A stretch of 15,399 nucleotides of DNA from Desulfuromonas sp. (GCA_002869605.1 PKUI01000076.1:1-15399); one strand, 5' to 3'; shown: positions 7,211 through 15,294, counted from the first letter of the stretch. The notes: generated by a model not told the origin, from the letters alone. Numbers and translations: made by a program.

Positions 7211-7222
7211 TTTTCTAGAAAA
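7211..7222. repeat. 12 bp perfect palindrome between divergent promoters
   Basis: TTTTCTAGAAAA is identical to its reverse complement. It lies between the two divergent promoter candidates, 20 bp upstream of the murI -35 box and 27 bp upstream of the minus-strand -35 box. Its position suits a dimeric regulator acting on either side, though AT-rich palindromes this short also arise by chance. Confidence 0.35.
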
Positions 7223-7241
7223 GGCCAAAAGTCTGTTTTTC

Positions 7242-7270
7242 TTGACTTTTCGCATGCCTAAACTTAGCAT
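7242..7270 (+). promoter_or_regulatory. Sigma-70-type promoter for murI
   Basis: TTGACT (7242-7247) and TAGCAT (7265-7270) are separated by exactly 17 bp, in a T-rich stretch. Transcription would begin near 7277, about 29 bases before the GTG at 7306. It probably drives murI, the GerMN gene and metH together, since those genes overlap or are closely spaced. Confidence 0.5.
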
Positions 7271-7293
7271 GACACGCTTATTTTCGCAGTATG

Positions 7294-7301
7294 AAAGGGG
7301 G
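7294..7301 (+). promoter_or_regulatory. Ribosome-binding site supporting the murI GTG start
   Basis: AAAGGGGG lies 4 bases before the GTG at 7306. The in-frame ATG at 7291, which would give five extra residues, has no purine-rich site upstream and lies only about 14 bases from the predicted transcription start. The GTG is therefore preferred. Confidence 0.5.
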
Positions 7302-7305
7302 CGTC

Positions 7306-8103
7306 GTGACGCAGCGGGCCATCGGCATATTTGACTCCGGAGTCGGCGGGTTGACCGTGTTGCGGGAGGTGCGCAGCCTCCTGCCGGAGGAGCAGCTGAT
7401 CTATTTTGGTGATACGGCCCGTGTCCCCTACGGCACCAAGAGCCCGGTCACGGTAGAGCGTTACGCTCTCGAAGCGGCGGAGTTTCTGGTTTCCAAGGGG
7501 GTCAAGCTGTTGGTGGTGGCCTGTAACACGGCCTCCGCGGTCGCCCTGCCGGCCCTTAAGCGTCATTTCGACCTGCCGGTGGTTGGGGTCATCGAACCGG
7601 GGGCCCGTCGTGCGCTGGCGGTCAGTCGTAATCGCCATGTCGGCGTGATCGGTACCGAGGGAACGGTCAAGAGTGAGGCCTATGTACGTGCTTTGCGCCA
7701 GCTCGATGCCGCTGTGCAGGTCTCCTCTGCGGCGTGTCCACTGTTCGTGCCGCTGGCCGAAGAGGGGTGGGCGGAGCACGAGGTGGCGCATCTGGCGGCC
7801 CGGGAGTACCTGGCGCCTCTGGTAGATGCCAGGGTCGATACCCTGGTGCTTGGCTGTACCCATTACCCGTTGCTCAAGAGCACCCTGGCACACGTTCTGG
7901 GAGACGCCGTGCAACTGGTCGATTCGGCCGCCGAGACCGCACTGACGGTGGCGGCGCAACTCAGGGAGCATGGCCTGGAGAGGGCAGATTCAGGTGGCCC
8001 TCCAGCGTACTATGTCAGCGATGTTCCGACCCGTTTTGAGCGGGTTGGCAGCCATTTCCTCGGGCATAGTCTGGGAGAGGTGCAGCAGGTGACGGTCGGC
8101 TGA
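7306..8103 (+). CDS. murI: Glutamate racemase
   Basis: Cytoplasmic cofactor-independent racemase that makes D-glutamate from L-glutamate for peptidoglycan. It is 265 residues from the GTG, normal for the family. The N-terminal IGIFDSGVGGLTVLR motif holds the Asp10-Ser11 substrate-site residues, and YFGDTARVPYG follows at 33-43. The two catalytic cysteines are Cys73 in VACNTAS and Cys184 in LGCTHYPLL, the residues that deprotonate each face of the substrate. It is the first gene of the long plus-strand block and is preceded by a sigma-70-like promoter. The GerMN gene begins 28 bp downstream. An ATG at 7291 is an alternative start. Confidence 0.96.
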   Translation: MTQRAIGIFDSGVGGLTVLREVRSLLPEEQLIYFGDTARVPYGTKSPVTVERYALEAAEFLVSKGVKLLVVACNTASAVALPALKRHFDLPVVGVIEPGARRALAVSRNRHVGVIGTEGTVKSEAYVRALRQLDAAVQVSSAACPLFVPLAEEGWAEHEVAHLAAREYLAPLVDARVDTLVLGCTHYPLLKSTLAHVLGDAVQLVDSAAETALTVAAQLREHGLERADSGGPPAYYVSDVPTRFERVGSHFLGHSLGEVQQVTVG

Positions 8104-8121
8104 AACCGTGAGCACGGAAGT

Positions 8122-8125
8122 GGAG
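8122..8125 (+). promoter_or_regulatory. Ribosome-binding site deciding the GerMN start
   Basis: GGAG lies 6 bases before the ATG at 8132. An upstream in-frame GTG at 8108 has no such site, so the shorter protein is preferred. Confidence 0.5.
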
Positions 8126-8131
8126 AAACGC

Positions 8132-8764
8132 ATGAAAACATGGAAAGAGACTTCGCCGCTGGCGAAGCGCATCATTATCTATCTTGGTATCCTGCTGCTG
8201 ATGGTGGTTTCGGTGGCGGTCTGGTTGCACGAGCCGCAGCAGGCCGTGGAGCAGGAAACCGCTGTGGTCGAGACGCAGGATCTGGTTCCGCCGCGGGATG
8301 TGATCCTTTACTTTGCCCTGGCTCAGGAGACGCTGCTCTATCCGGAGATCCGCCAGATCGACGGCTGTGACAACGATATCGCCTGTGTCGAGGGGCTGGT
8401 CGGAGCCCTGGCGGAGGGGCCCGAGGCCGTGGGGGGGCTGGTGCGCGTAATGCCGGAAGGTGTGCGGCTCAACGGTGTGAACATCGAGGATGAGCTTGTC
8501 ACCCTCGATTTCAACGCTCGGCTGGTTAATGGTCACCCCGGTGGCAGCATGTCCGAACTGCTCACGGTGTATGCGCTGGTCGACTCGATCGCCGCCAACT
8601 TTCCGCATCTGCGGCAGCTGCAGCTACTGTTTGACGGTCAGCCGCGCGATACCCTCAAGGGGCACATCGACGTAAGTCAACCGGTCAAGGCCGACTTTTC
8701 GTGGACCCGCAATCCCGAGGAGGCCGAGCTGGAGATGCCGGTCAAGGGAGGCGAAGATGGCTGA
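8132..8764 (+). CDS. Membrane-anchored GerMN domain protein
   Basis: A 210-residue protein. Residues 1-12 are basic, residues 13-33 form one hydrophobic anchor, and a short acidic linker leads to an extracytoplasmic GerMN-type domain at about residues 55-190. Supporting features are VILYFAL, a helix DIACVEGLVGALAEGP, the strand VTLDFNARLV, the GGSMSELLTVYALVDSI helix and the final LQLLFDGQ strand, which is the usual GerMN order. The name comes from Bacillus GerM, but this domain is widespread in non-sporulating bacteria and is thought to act in the cell envelope, perhaps in peptidoglycan-related processes. Adjacency to murI fits an envelope role. Its last 8 bases overlap metH, so the two are translationally coupled. 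The exact function is unknown. Confidence 0.85.
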   Translation: MKTWKETSPLAKRIIIYLGILLLMVVSVAVWLHEPQQAVEQETAVVETQDLVPPRDVILYFALAQETLLYPEIRQIDGCDNDIACVEGLVGALAEGPEAVGGLVRVMPEGVRLNGVNIEDELVTLDFNARLVNGHPGGSMSELLTVYALVDSIAANFPHLRQLQLLFDGQPRDTLKGHIDVSQPVKADFSWTRNPEEAELEMPVKGGEDG

Positions 8765-11165
8765 TTTTCGCAAGGCGTTACAGGAGCGGGTGCTGATCCT
8801 CGATGGCGCCATGGGGACCATGCTCCAGGCTCGGGGCCTGGCACCCGGGGCCTCGCCGGAGGAGATGAACCTTGCGGCAGCGGAGATCGTCGAGGGGGTT
8901 CACCGTGAGTACGCCGAAGCCGGAGCCGACATCATTGTCACCAACAGTTTCGGCGGCAGCCGCACCAAGCTCGAGCACTATGGTCTGCAGGAGAAGGTCG
9001 ACGAGATCAACCGCCGCGCGGTCGAGATCGCACGACGAGCTGCCGGTCCGGAGCGCTTTGTAGCTGCCTCGATCGGGCCTACCGGACGTTTTCTGGAACC
9101 GGTCGGCGATGCCGGCTTCGAGGAAATGGTCGAAGTCTTTGCCGAGCAGGTACGGGCCTTTGATGCGGCCGGTGCCGACCTGGTTACCCTGGAGACCTTC
9201 CTCGATATCCGCGAACTACGTGCCGCGGTGTTCGCCTGCCGCGAGGTTTCCTCGTTGCCGATTCTGGCCCAGATGACCTTCGAGGATGGCGGGCGCAGTG
9301 TGCTCGGCACCCCGCCGGAAGCTGCCGCGGCCACCCTCGAGGCGCTTGGTGTCGACGTGGTCGGTTCCAACTGCGGTCTCGGTCCGGACGGCATCTACGC
9401 GGTGCTGGAAAAGATGCGCTCCGTCTCGGCGCTGCCACTCTGTTCTCAGGCCAACGCCGGCCTGCCGGTACTGCAGGACGGCGAGACATTGTTCCCTGCC
9501 GGTCCGCAGGAGATGACCGTGTTCCATGAGCGTATGCTGCGTCTTGGGGTGCGGATTATCGGCGGCTGTTGCGGCACCACCCCGGCACATATCCGGGCGA
9601 TGCGCGACGCCCTGCAGGGGCTCGACCAGAGCTGGAAGCCACCCCGGCGCAAGACGGTCCTGTCGAGTCGCAGTGCAGTCTGCGAGCTTGGTAATACGGC
9701 ACCCTGTGCGATTATCGGCGAACGGATCAACCCGACCGGCAAGAAGGGCTACAGTCAGGAGCTACGTGACGGCAAGACCGCCTACGTGCGCCGCGAGGGG
9801 ACGGATCAGTTGGCGGTTGGCGCCGCCCTGCTGGATGTCAATTGCGGGGCCCCGGGAGTCGATGAGCCGGCCGCTCTCGAGCGGGCGGTGTTTGCGCTGA
9901 GTGGCAGCGTGGCGGCGCCGCTGGTGCTCGACTCCTCCGATCCGCTGGCGCTGGAACGGGGGCTTAAGGCCGCCGACGGCAAGGTGCTGATCAATTCGGT
10001 TTCGGGCGAGGCCAAGAGCCTGGCCAGCGTGATTCCGCTGGCACGCCGCTACGGTGCGGCGCTGATCGGCCTGGCGCTCGACGAAAGCGGGATACCGGAG
10101 AGTGCCGAAGGGCGCCTGGAGGTGGCGCGCAAGATCGTGGCGGCGGCCGAGGCGGCCGGCATCCCCCGCGAGGATATCCTCATCGACTGCCTGACGCTGA
10201 CCGTGTCGGCCGAACAGGAGCGCGCCGGGGAAACCCTGCGTGCCATCCGCCTGGTGAAGCAGGAACTCGGCGTCGGCACCGTGCTCGGGGTGAGCAACAT
10301 CTCTTTCGGTCTGCCGCAGCGTCCGGTCCTGTCGGCGACCTTCTTTGCCATGGCGCTGGCCGAAGGGTTGGATGCGGCGATCATCAACCCGAAGGAAGAG
10401 CGGATGATGGACGCCTTCCGGGCGGCGATGGTCCTGCTCGGCAAGGACAAAAAGGCGGTCGATTATATCGCCCATTACGCAGCGCAAAGCAGCACCCCGC
10501 TGCCGACAGCGACTCCGGTCGATGAGGCCGGTATGCGTGAGCGGTTGGCTGCGGCGGTCATTGCCGGAGACCCTGAGGCGGTGGTGCCGCTGGTCGAGCA
10601 GGCACTCGCCGAGGGGCTTGAGCCGATGGAGATCAGCAACGAAGGTCTGCTTCCCGGGCTTGAGGAGGTCGGCCGACGTTTCGGGGCGCAGCAGATCTTC
10701 CTTCCCCAGGTCATGTCTTCGGCCGAGACCATGCACCGTGCGTTTGCCCGTCTCAAAGAAGATATCCGCAGTAGCGGCACTGCGAGCCGCGGCAAGATCC
10801 TGATGGCGACGGTCGAGGGGGATATTCACGATATCGGCAAGAACATCGTCTGTACCCTGCTCGAAAATCACGGTTTCGAGGTGATCGATCTGGGTAAAAA
10901 CGTGCCGGCTGAAAAAGTGGTGCGTGAGGCGCGTGAGCAGCAGGTCGATGCGGTGGGGCTCTCGGCGCTGATGACGACCACCCTGGCACAGATGGAAAAG
11001 ACCCTCGACGAGTTGAAGTCGGCGGGGGTTAAAACCTTTACCATGGTTGGTGGGGCGGTCGTAACCCCCGACTACGCGACGCAGATCGGTGCCGACCTGT
11101 ATGCCCGCGATGCTCTCGAGGCGGTCGAGCGGATCAAGAAGCTATTCGATAAACCCCGGTCATAA
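8757..11165 (+). CDS. metH: Cobalamin-dependent methionine synthase, short form without the reactivation domain
   Basis: Transfers the methyl group of methyltetrahydrofolate to homocysteine through cobalamin, giving methionine and tetrahydrofolate. It has 802 residues. The homocysteine S-methyltransferase barrel (about 1-290) has the zinc cysteines Cys206 in SNCG and Cys271-Cys272 in GGCCGTTP. The pterin-binding barrel is about 315-575, with GERINPTGKK and DVNCGAPGVDE. The four-helix cobalamin cap is about 590-670. The cobalamin domain is about 678-800, with DIHDIGKN (689-696) supplying His691 as lower axial ligand. The C-terminal S-adenosylmethionine-binding reactivation domain of E. coli MetH, which is about 1,200 residues long, is absent. 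The gene ends naturally, so this is the short form rather than a truncation. GGAGG at 8747-8751 is a strong ribosome-binding site. Overlap with the GerMN gene leaves no room for a leader riboswitch. Confidence 0.95.
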   Translation: MADFRKALQERVLILDGAMGTMLQARGLAPGASPEEMNLAAAEIVEGVHREYAEAGADIIVTNSFGGSRTKLEHYGLQEKVDEINRRAVEIARRAAGPERFVAASIGPTGRFLEPVGDAGFEEMVEVFAEQVRAFDAAGADLVTLETFLDIRELRAAVFACREVSSLPILAQMTFEDGGRSVLGTPPEAAAATLEALGVDVVGSNCGLGPDGIYAVLEKMRSVSALPLCSQANAGLPVLQDGETLFPAGPQEMTVFHERMLRLGVRIIGGCCGTTPAHIRAMRDALQGLDQSWKPPRRKTVLSSRSAVCELGNTAPCAIIGERINPTGKKGYSQELRDGKTAYVRREGTDQLAVGAALLDVNCGAPGVDEPAALERAVFALSGSVAAPLVLDSSDPLALERGLKAADGKVLINSVSGEAKSLASVIPLARRYGAALIGLALDESGIPESAEGRLEVARKIVAAAEAAGIPREDILIDCLTLTVSAEQERAGETLRAIRLVKQELGVGTVLGVSNISFGLPQRPVLSATFFAMALAEGLDAAIINPKEERMMDAFRAAMVLLGKDKKAVDYIAHYAAQSSTPLPTATPVDEAGMRERLAAAVIAGDPEAVVPLVEQALAEGLEPMEISNEGLLPGLEEVGRRFGAQQIFLPQVMSSAETMHRAFARLKEDIRSSGTASRGKILMATVEGDIHDIGKNIVCTLLENHGFEVIDLGKNVPAEKVVREAREQQVDAVGLSALMTTTLAQMEKTLDELKSAGVKTFTMVGGAVVTPDYATQIGADLYARDALEAVERIKKLFDKPRS

Positions 11166-11321
11166 GGCGAGGTTTGGCTGAGGTGCTGGCCGCGGGGCTC
11201 TTTTGGTGTTCGAGGGAGCACCCTGTTGGGTTTGCTAAGTTGATGAATGTGAAGTGTTTTTTGCGTGTGCGAGCATGCTGTCGGGGCTTTTCGGGTTTTT
11301 TCATTAGTGTAGGGAAGCGAC

Positions 11322-11350
11322 TTGCGCCATTTCGCGGAGTATGCTATCAA
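11322..11350 (+). promoter_or_regulatory. Weak promoter candidate in the 224 bp gap after metH
   Basis: The gap 11166-11389 is the largest non-coding stretch here. TTGCGC (11322-11327) and TATCAA (11345-11350) are spaced by 17 bp, each a partial match to sigma-70 boxes. The 11 bp palindrome AGAACTGTTCT (11350-11360) follows at once and would cover the start site. I saw no convincing hairpin-plus-T-tract terminator for metH in the gap, although T-runs occur at 11257-11262 and 11296-11301. The size of the gap suggests that a new transcript begins here. Confidence 0.3.
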
Positions 11351-11378
11351 GAACTGTTCTGAATCCTTTTGTTCGGGT

Positions 11379-11384
11379 AGGTGA
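11379..11384 (+). promoter_or_regulatory. Ribosome-binding site deciding the start at 11390
   Basis: AGGTGA lies 5 bases before the ATG at 11390. The GTG at 11381 is part of this site itself and is therefore an unlikely start. Confidence 0.5.
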
Positions 11385-11389
11385 TTTTC

Positions 11390-11884
11390 ATGGTTGTTGG
11401 TTTCAACCACAATGTTCGTTACAGGGACCAGGTGTTCCACATCCAGACGGAGGATAGCGGTCTGAAAAGTCCGCATATTGTCACTCTGCTGTATGTGGGG
11501 GGGACCATCCTGGTGTCGAAGAAGACTTCGTACGCCGATATAGCCAAGGTCGACAACCTCGACGCGGTTGTCGAGGAATTGATGAAGGAGCAGCACAAGG
11601 ATATGCTGCGCAGCCTCAAGAAGGGGGATTTCGACGATCGCATCAAGAAGTTCCTTGGTGGTGAGACATCGCCCGAGGTTGCCAAGGAGATAGCTGCTCC
11701 ACCCAAACCTGTGGCTACACCTCCTGCTTCTCCGGCGGTTGCGCCGGAGGCCCCTTCACCCGAGCCTGCCCCCGCCCCGACGGCCAAGCCGGAAACGCCA
11801 GAAAAATCGGAAAAGCCTGAAAAACCCAAGGAAGAGAGCCTCGACGATATCATCCTGTCGTATCTGGCAGGGGACGATAAATAA
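11390..11884 (+). CDS. Conserved hypothetical protein with Pro/Ala-rich linker and acidic C-terminal tail motif
   Basis: A 164-residue protein with no signal peptide or membrane segment. Residues 1-50 look like a compact beta-rich domain with a striking FHIQTEDSGLKSPHIVTLLY stretch, then GGTILVSKKTSYAD. Residues 55-90 are probably helical and charged (VVEELMKEQHKDMLRSLKKG). Residues 100-148 form a disordered linker dominated by Pro, Ala, Lys and Glu, with EKSEKPEKPKEE repeats. The chain ends in a short amphipathic acidic segment, SLDDIILSYLAGDDK (150-164). I recall similar N-terminal FHIQTED proteins in Geobacter- and Myxococcus-like bacteria, but I know no function. The layout of a globular head, a flexible tether and a terminal peptide suggests an adaptor or docking protein. 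It precedes the transketolase pair by 52 bp. Confidence 0.75.
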   Translation: MVVGFNHNVRYRDQVFHIQTEDSGLKSPHIVTLLYVGGTILVSKKTSYADIAKVDNLDAVVEELMKEQHKDMLRSLKKGDFDDRIKKFLGGETSPEVAKEIAAPPKPVATPPASPAVAPEAPSPEPAPAPTAKPETPEKSEKPEKPKEESLDDIILSYLAGDDK

Positions 11885-11936
11885 ATCTGTCTCGGGCCCG
11901 CCATCAGGTCAGGGCCGCCAAGGAGAACGGTATACC

Positions 11937-12764
11937 ATGATCAACGAAACGACCGTGCAGGAACTGGAAGATACAGCCCGTCGTCTGCGCGTTGAAATCC
12001 TCAAGATGCTCAACCAGGCGCGTTCGGGCCATACCGGTGGTAGTCTTTCGGCCATCGATGTGCTGACGGTACTGTTCTTTCACCAGATGCGACATGACCC
12101 GAGCAATCCCGCCTGGGAAGGGCGCGACCGCTTTGTTCTTTCGAAGGGGCATGCGGCTCCTGCGCTTTATGCCACGCTTGCCGAGGCCGGTTACTTCCCG
12201 CGTGAAGATCTCAAGACCCTGCGTCGCCTTGGTAGTCATCTGCAGGGACACCCTGATATGCGCAAGACTCCCGGTGTCGAGGTCTGTACCGGGTCTCTTG
12301 GCCAGGGGTTCTCCCAGGCCGTTGGTCTGGCCCTGGCGGCCCGCCTTTCCGGCAACGATTCGCGCACCTACGCCATGCTCGGTGACGGTGAGCTGCAGGA
12401 AGGACAGATCTGGGAAGCGGCCATGGCGGCTCCCCACTATGGTCTCGACCGTCTCTGCGTGGTGGTTGACCTGAACGGCCTGCAGATCGACGGTGAGGTT
12501 TCCAGGGTCATGAGGGTTGAGCCGGTTGGTCCCAAGTTCCTGGCTTTCGGCTGGCACGTTCTCGAAGTGGATGGCCACGACGTCGCGGCGATTGCCCGCG
12601 CCTTTGCTGAAGCCAAGGACGTCACCGATCGCCCGACCATGATAATCGCCCGCACCGTCAAGGGAAAAGGGGTTCCGTTTTTCGAGCACAAGGCGAGCTA
12701 CCACGGTACGCCGCCGAGCGATGACGAGCTGCTACAGGCTCTCGAGCATCTCGGTCATTCGTGA
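11937..12764 (+). CDS. Transketolase, N-terminal subunit
   Basis: The thiamine diphosphate-binding half of a split transketolase, which moves two-carbon units between sugar phosphates in the non-oxidative pentose phosphate pathway. At 275 residues it covers the first domain only. Motifs are SGHTGGSLSAID (30-41), FVLSKGHAAPALYA (66-79), TGSLGQGFSQAVG (118-130) and the cofactor and metal site GDGELQEGQIWEA (149-161), continuing to Asn180 in DLNGLQIDG. The open frame extends upstream into the preceding gene, but the ATG at 11937 has AAGGAG at 11920-11925 and matches family N-termini. The C-terminal subunit follows after 50 bp, so the two are surely co-expressed and form the active enzyme together. 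Split transketolases of this kind are common in many bacteria and archaea. Confidence 0.95.
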   Translation: MINETTVQELEDTARRLRVEILKMLNQARSGHTGGSLSAIDVLTVLFFHQMRHDPSNPAWEGRDRFVLSKGHAAPALYATLAEAGYFPREDLKTLRRLGSHLQGHPDMRKTPGVEVCTGSLGQGFSQAVGLALAARLSGNDSRTYAMLGDGELQEGQIWEAAMAAPHYGLDRLCVVVDLNGLQIDGEVSRVMRVEPVGPKFLAFGWHVLEVDGHDVAAIARAFAEAKDVTDRPTMIIARTVKGKGVPFFEHKASYHGTPPSDDELLQALEHLGHS

Positions 12765-12814
12765 TCCCCTGTTGCGACGTTACGAAGCATAAAACCTGAG
12801 AGGACGAAGATAAC

Positions 12815-13753
12815 GTGACACAGAAAATAGCCACGCGTGATGCATACGGTGAAGCGCTGCTGGAGCTCGGTCGCAGCAACGAGAAGATCGTCGTGCTCGA
12901 TGCCGACCTGTCCGGTTCGACCAAGACCGCTGTTTTTTCCAAGGAGTTTCCGGAGAGGTTTTTCAATGCTGGAATCGCCGAGGCCAACATGGTGGGGATG
13001 GCCGCGGGCCTGGCCGCCGGGGGGATGATCCCGTTCGCCTCGACCTTTGCCATGTTTGCTGCCGGCAGGGCTTTTGAGCAGATCCGCCAGTCGCTGGCCT
13101 ATCCGAAGCTCAATGTTAAAGTCGTCGCCACCCATGGTGGGATCACGGTCGGCGAGGATGGTGGGTCGCACCAGTCGATTGAGGACCTTGCGCTGATGCG
13201 CGCGGTGCCCAACATGACCGTAATCTGCCCGGCTGACGGGCCGGAGACCACCGCAGCAATCAAAGCTGCCGCCGAATTCGACGGTCCGATGTATATCCGC
13301 CTCGGTCGCTCCAAGGTGCCGGTGGTGTTTGAGGATACCTCCAGCTATGTGATCGGTCGCGGACAGACGCTGCGTGAGGGCAACGATATGACCTTCATGA
13401 CCACTGGACTCATGACCGCTCATGCCCTGGAGGCTGCCGAAATTCTTGCCAATGGCGGAGTCTCGGCGCGTGTCGTTCACTTCGGGACCATCAAGCCGCT
13501 GGATCTTGACCTGGTGATGCATTGTGCCCGCGAGACCGGCGCGATCGTCACCGCCGAGGAGCACTCCGTGGTCGGTGGCCTTGGTGGCGCCGTCTGCGAG
13601 GCCCTCTGTGAAGGGGCTCCGGTGCCGGTTGAACGGGTCGGCCTGCGCGATGTCTTCGGCCAGTCGGGGACAGCTGAAGATCTGCTTGTCCACTACAACC
13701 TGATGCCGGGCGACCTGGTCGAGGCGGCCGAGCGGGTGCTGCGGCGCAAATAG
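12815..13753 (+). CDS. Transketolase, C-terminal subunit
   Basis: A 312-residue partner of the preceding subunit, holding the pyrimidine-binding domain and the C-terminal domain. VVLDADLSGSTKT (26-38) and RFFNAGIAEANMVGMAAGLA (48-67) are typical. Glu56 in GIAEANM corresponds to the glutamate that activates the thiamine ring. THGGITVGEDGGSHQSIED (106-124) supplies active-site histidines contributed across the interface. IRLGRSKVPV and TAEEHSVVGGLGGAVCE mark the C-terminal domain. The start is GTG, with AGGA at 12801-12804. Related to the second half of 1-deoxyxylulose 5-phosphate synthase, but the pairing with an N-terminal transketolase subunit decides the assignment. The downstream kinase starts 57 bp after this gene's stop. 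Confidence 0.95.
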   Translation: MTQKIATRDAYGEALLELGRSNEKIVVLDADLSGSTKTAVFSKEFPERFFNAGIAEANMVGMAAGLAAGGMIPFASTFAMFAAGRAFEQIRQSLAYPKLNVKVVATHGGITVGEDGGSHQSIEDLALMRAVPNMTVICPADGPETTAAIKAAAEFDGPMYIRLGRSKVPVVFEDTSSYVIGRGQTLREGNDMTFMTTGLMTAHALEAAEILANGGVSARVVHFGTIKPLDLDLVMHCARETGAIVTAEEHSVVGGLGGAVCEALCEGAPVPVERVGLRDVFGQSGTAEDLLVHYNLMPGDLVEAAERVLRRK

Positions 13754-13793
13754 TCCGGGGCCTGTCCGGATTACCGTTTCTGCGTACTGGCGT

Positions 13794-13801
13794 AAAGGTG
13801 G
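13794..13801 (+). promoter_or_regulatory. Ribosome-binding site supporting the TTG start of the kinase
   Basis: AAAGGTGG lies 8 bases before the TTG at 13810. The next in-frame Met is residue 62, beyond the first membrane segment, so the TTG start is needed for a complete sensor. Confidence 0.55.
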
Positions 13802-13809
13802 ACTAAAGT

Positions 13810-15294
13810 TTGGCACTTTTCTTCAAGAGCCTTATCGGGCGGGTTATCCTGCTCAACATTCTGCTGCTGGCGATCGGTTTTGCCACGTATACCCTGTTCC
13901 ATATCCGCAGGGAGCAGGTGCACATTATCGACACCACGCGGGAGAACGCCCACCTGCTGGTCTCGACCATCGAAAAAGCACTCTTTAACTCGATGCGCCT
14001 CGGCAATAGCGAGGACGTTCAGTCGATTATCGAGTTGGTCGGCAGGAGTCCCCGTCTTGCCGGCCTGCGCATCTTTCACCCCGATGGCACGGTTCTCAAA
14101 TCGTCCAAGCCGACTGAGATCGGTCGTAAGGTCAATCTCCAGGACCATACCCTGTTCCTGAGTAACCGCGTCGAGGGAACCTACCGCGTTGACGGCCAGG
14201 AGATGCTTGGCATCGTCAAGCCGATCGTCACTGACGAGCGATGTTTCTTGTGCCATGGCTATGGCCGCAAGGTCGTCGGGGTTCTCAATCTCAATATTCC
14301 GCTAGAATACGCCAGTCGCCGGGTAAATGAGTCGTCGCAGCTGTTCATGCTCTCGACCCTGATGATCGTGGCTCTGTTGGCGGGCGGGATCTCGCTGATC
14401 CTGATCCGTTTTGTCAGGCGCCCGATTCAGGAAATGGTCGACACCATGGCCCAGGTGGAGAAGGGTGACCTCAGCGTGCGCATGGAGCCCCGCTTTCCCG
14501 ATGAAATCGGCAGCCTGATGCACAGCTTCAATTCCATGGTCGACACTCTCGAGGACGCGCGCAAGGAGTTGGAGGTCTGTCATTACCAGCAGATGGAACG
14601 GGCGGACCGGCTTGCTTCGGTCGGCGAGATGGCGACCGGTATTGCCCATGAGGTCAAGAACCCGCTCGCCGGGATTAGCGGTGCCATTTCGGTCTTGACG
14701 GACGATTTCGCCGAGGGTGACTCGCGGCGCGAAATTATCAGCGAAGTGCTCGAGCAGATTCGGCGTCTCGACAAGACCAGCAACGACCTGCTCCATTTTG
14801 GCAAGCCAGGGGTGCCGGAGTTCGGTTATGCCGATGTCAACGAGCTGGTCAATAAGACCCTGTTTTTTGCCAGCCAGCACTCCGAGGCTCGCAAGATTCA
14901 CCGCACCAAGGAGCTGACCCGTGATCTGCCGCCGGTCTGGGTTGATGAGAAGCAGGTCCAGCAGGTGTTGTTGAACATCTCGCTGAACGCCATCCAGGCT
15001 ATGGGGGATGAGGGGACACTCTCGGTGCAGACCGAACTGGCCAGCGAGCGGGGCAAGGAGTGGGTCAAGGTGACGATCTCCGATACCGGCAAGGGGATTC
15101 CGCCCGAGGCACTGGAGAAGATTTTCGTGCCGTTTTTTACCACCAAGACCCAGGGAACAGGTCTCGGTCTGCCGATTTGCAAGCGTCTTGTCGAACAGCA
15201 GGGGGGCAGGATTCACGTAGAGAGCAGGGTTGGGGTCGGTACCACCTTCAAGGTGCTGTTTCCGGTCGCCGATCTTTCAGATGAGCAAGTATAA
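13810..15294 (+). CDS. Membrane sensor histidine kinase with a periplasmic c-type heme motif
   Basis: A 494-residue two-component kinase. Membrane segment 1 is at about 10-30, a periplasmic sensor at 31-176, membrane segment 2 at about 177-199, and HAMP at about 200-252. The dimerisation/phosphoacceptor domain has the H-box [10 protein letters not shown], with His280. The ATPase domain has N389 in [17 protein letters not shown] (425-431), PFFTTK and GTGLGLP (449-455). The periplasmic part resembles single-Cache or PAS-like sensors ([13 protein letters not shown]) and carries CFLCH at 145-149, a covalent heme c attachment motif, in [22 protein letters not shown]. Geobacter-type bacteria are known for heme-bearing periplasmic sensors, so redox, NO, CO or oxygen sensing is plausible. 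Position 149 would be the proximal heme ligand. The response regulator gene follows 15 bp later with its AAGGAAGG overlapping this stop. Confidence 0.93.
   Translation: MALFFKSLIGRVILLNILLLAIGFATYTLFHIRREQVHIIDTTRENAHLLVSTIEKALFNSMRLGNSEDVQSIIELVGRSPRLAGLRIFHPDGTVLKSSKPTEIGRKVNLQDHTLFLSNRVEGTYRVDGQEMLGIVKPIVTDERCFLCHGYGRKVVGVLNLNIPLEYASRRVNESSQLFMLSTLMIVALLAGGISLILIRFVRRPIQEMVDTMAQVEKGDLSVRMEPRFPDEIGSLMHSFNSMVDTLEDARKELEVCHYQQMERADRLASVGEMATGIAHEVKNPLAGISGAISVLTDDFAEGDSRREIISEVLEQIRRLDKTSNDLLHFGKPGVPEFGYADVNELVNKTLFFASQHSEARKIHRTKELTRDLPPVWVDEKQVQQVLLNISLNAIQAMGDEGTLSVQTELASERGKEWVKVTISDTGKGIPPEALEKIFVPFFTTKTQGTGLGLPICKRLVEQQGGRIHVESRVGVGTTFKVLFPVADLSDEQV

Noticed and set aside
8214..8229. 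Sigma-54-like TGGCGG-N5-TTGCA with correct -24/-12 spacing
   Set aside because: It lies inside the GerMN coding sequence within the codons for the membrane anchor, about 530 bp ahead of metH, and the CA of the -24 element is not conserved.
11174..11362. A 62-codon open frame with a TTG start in the gap after metH
   Set aside because: AAGG lies near the TTG, but the protein is rich in Cys, Phe and Arg without any pattern. The frame resembles chance coding and no family is recognisable.
13754..13770. Inverted repeat TCCGG-N7-CCGGA after the transketolase C-subunit
   Set aside because: The stem is only 5 bp and is not followed by a T-tract. It is too weak to call a terminator, though minor attenuation is possible.
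13808..13824. TTGGCAC followed by TTC, resembling a sigma-54 -24 element
   Set aside because: The -12 GC dinucleotide is missing at the required spacing and the sequence is the first codons of the kinase gene.
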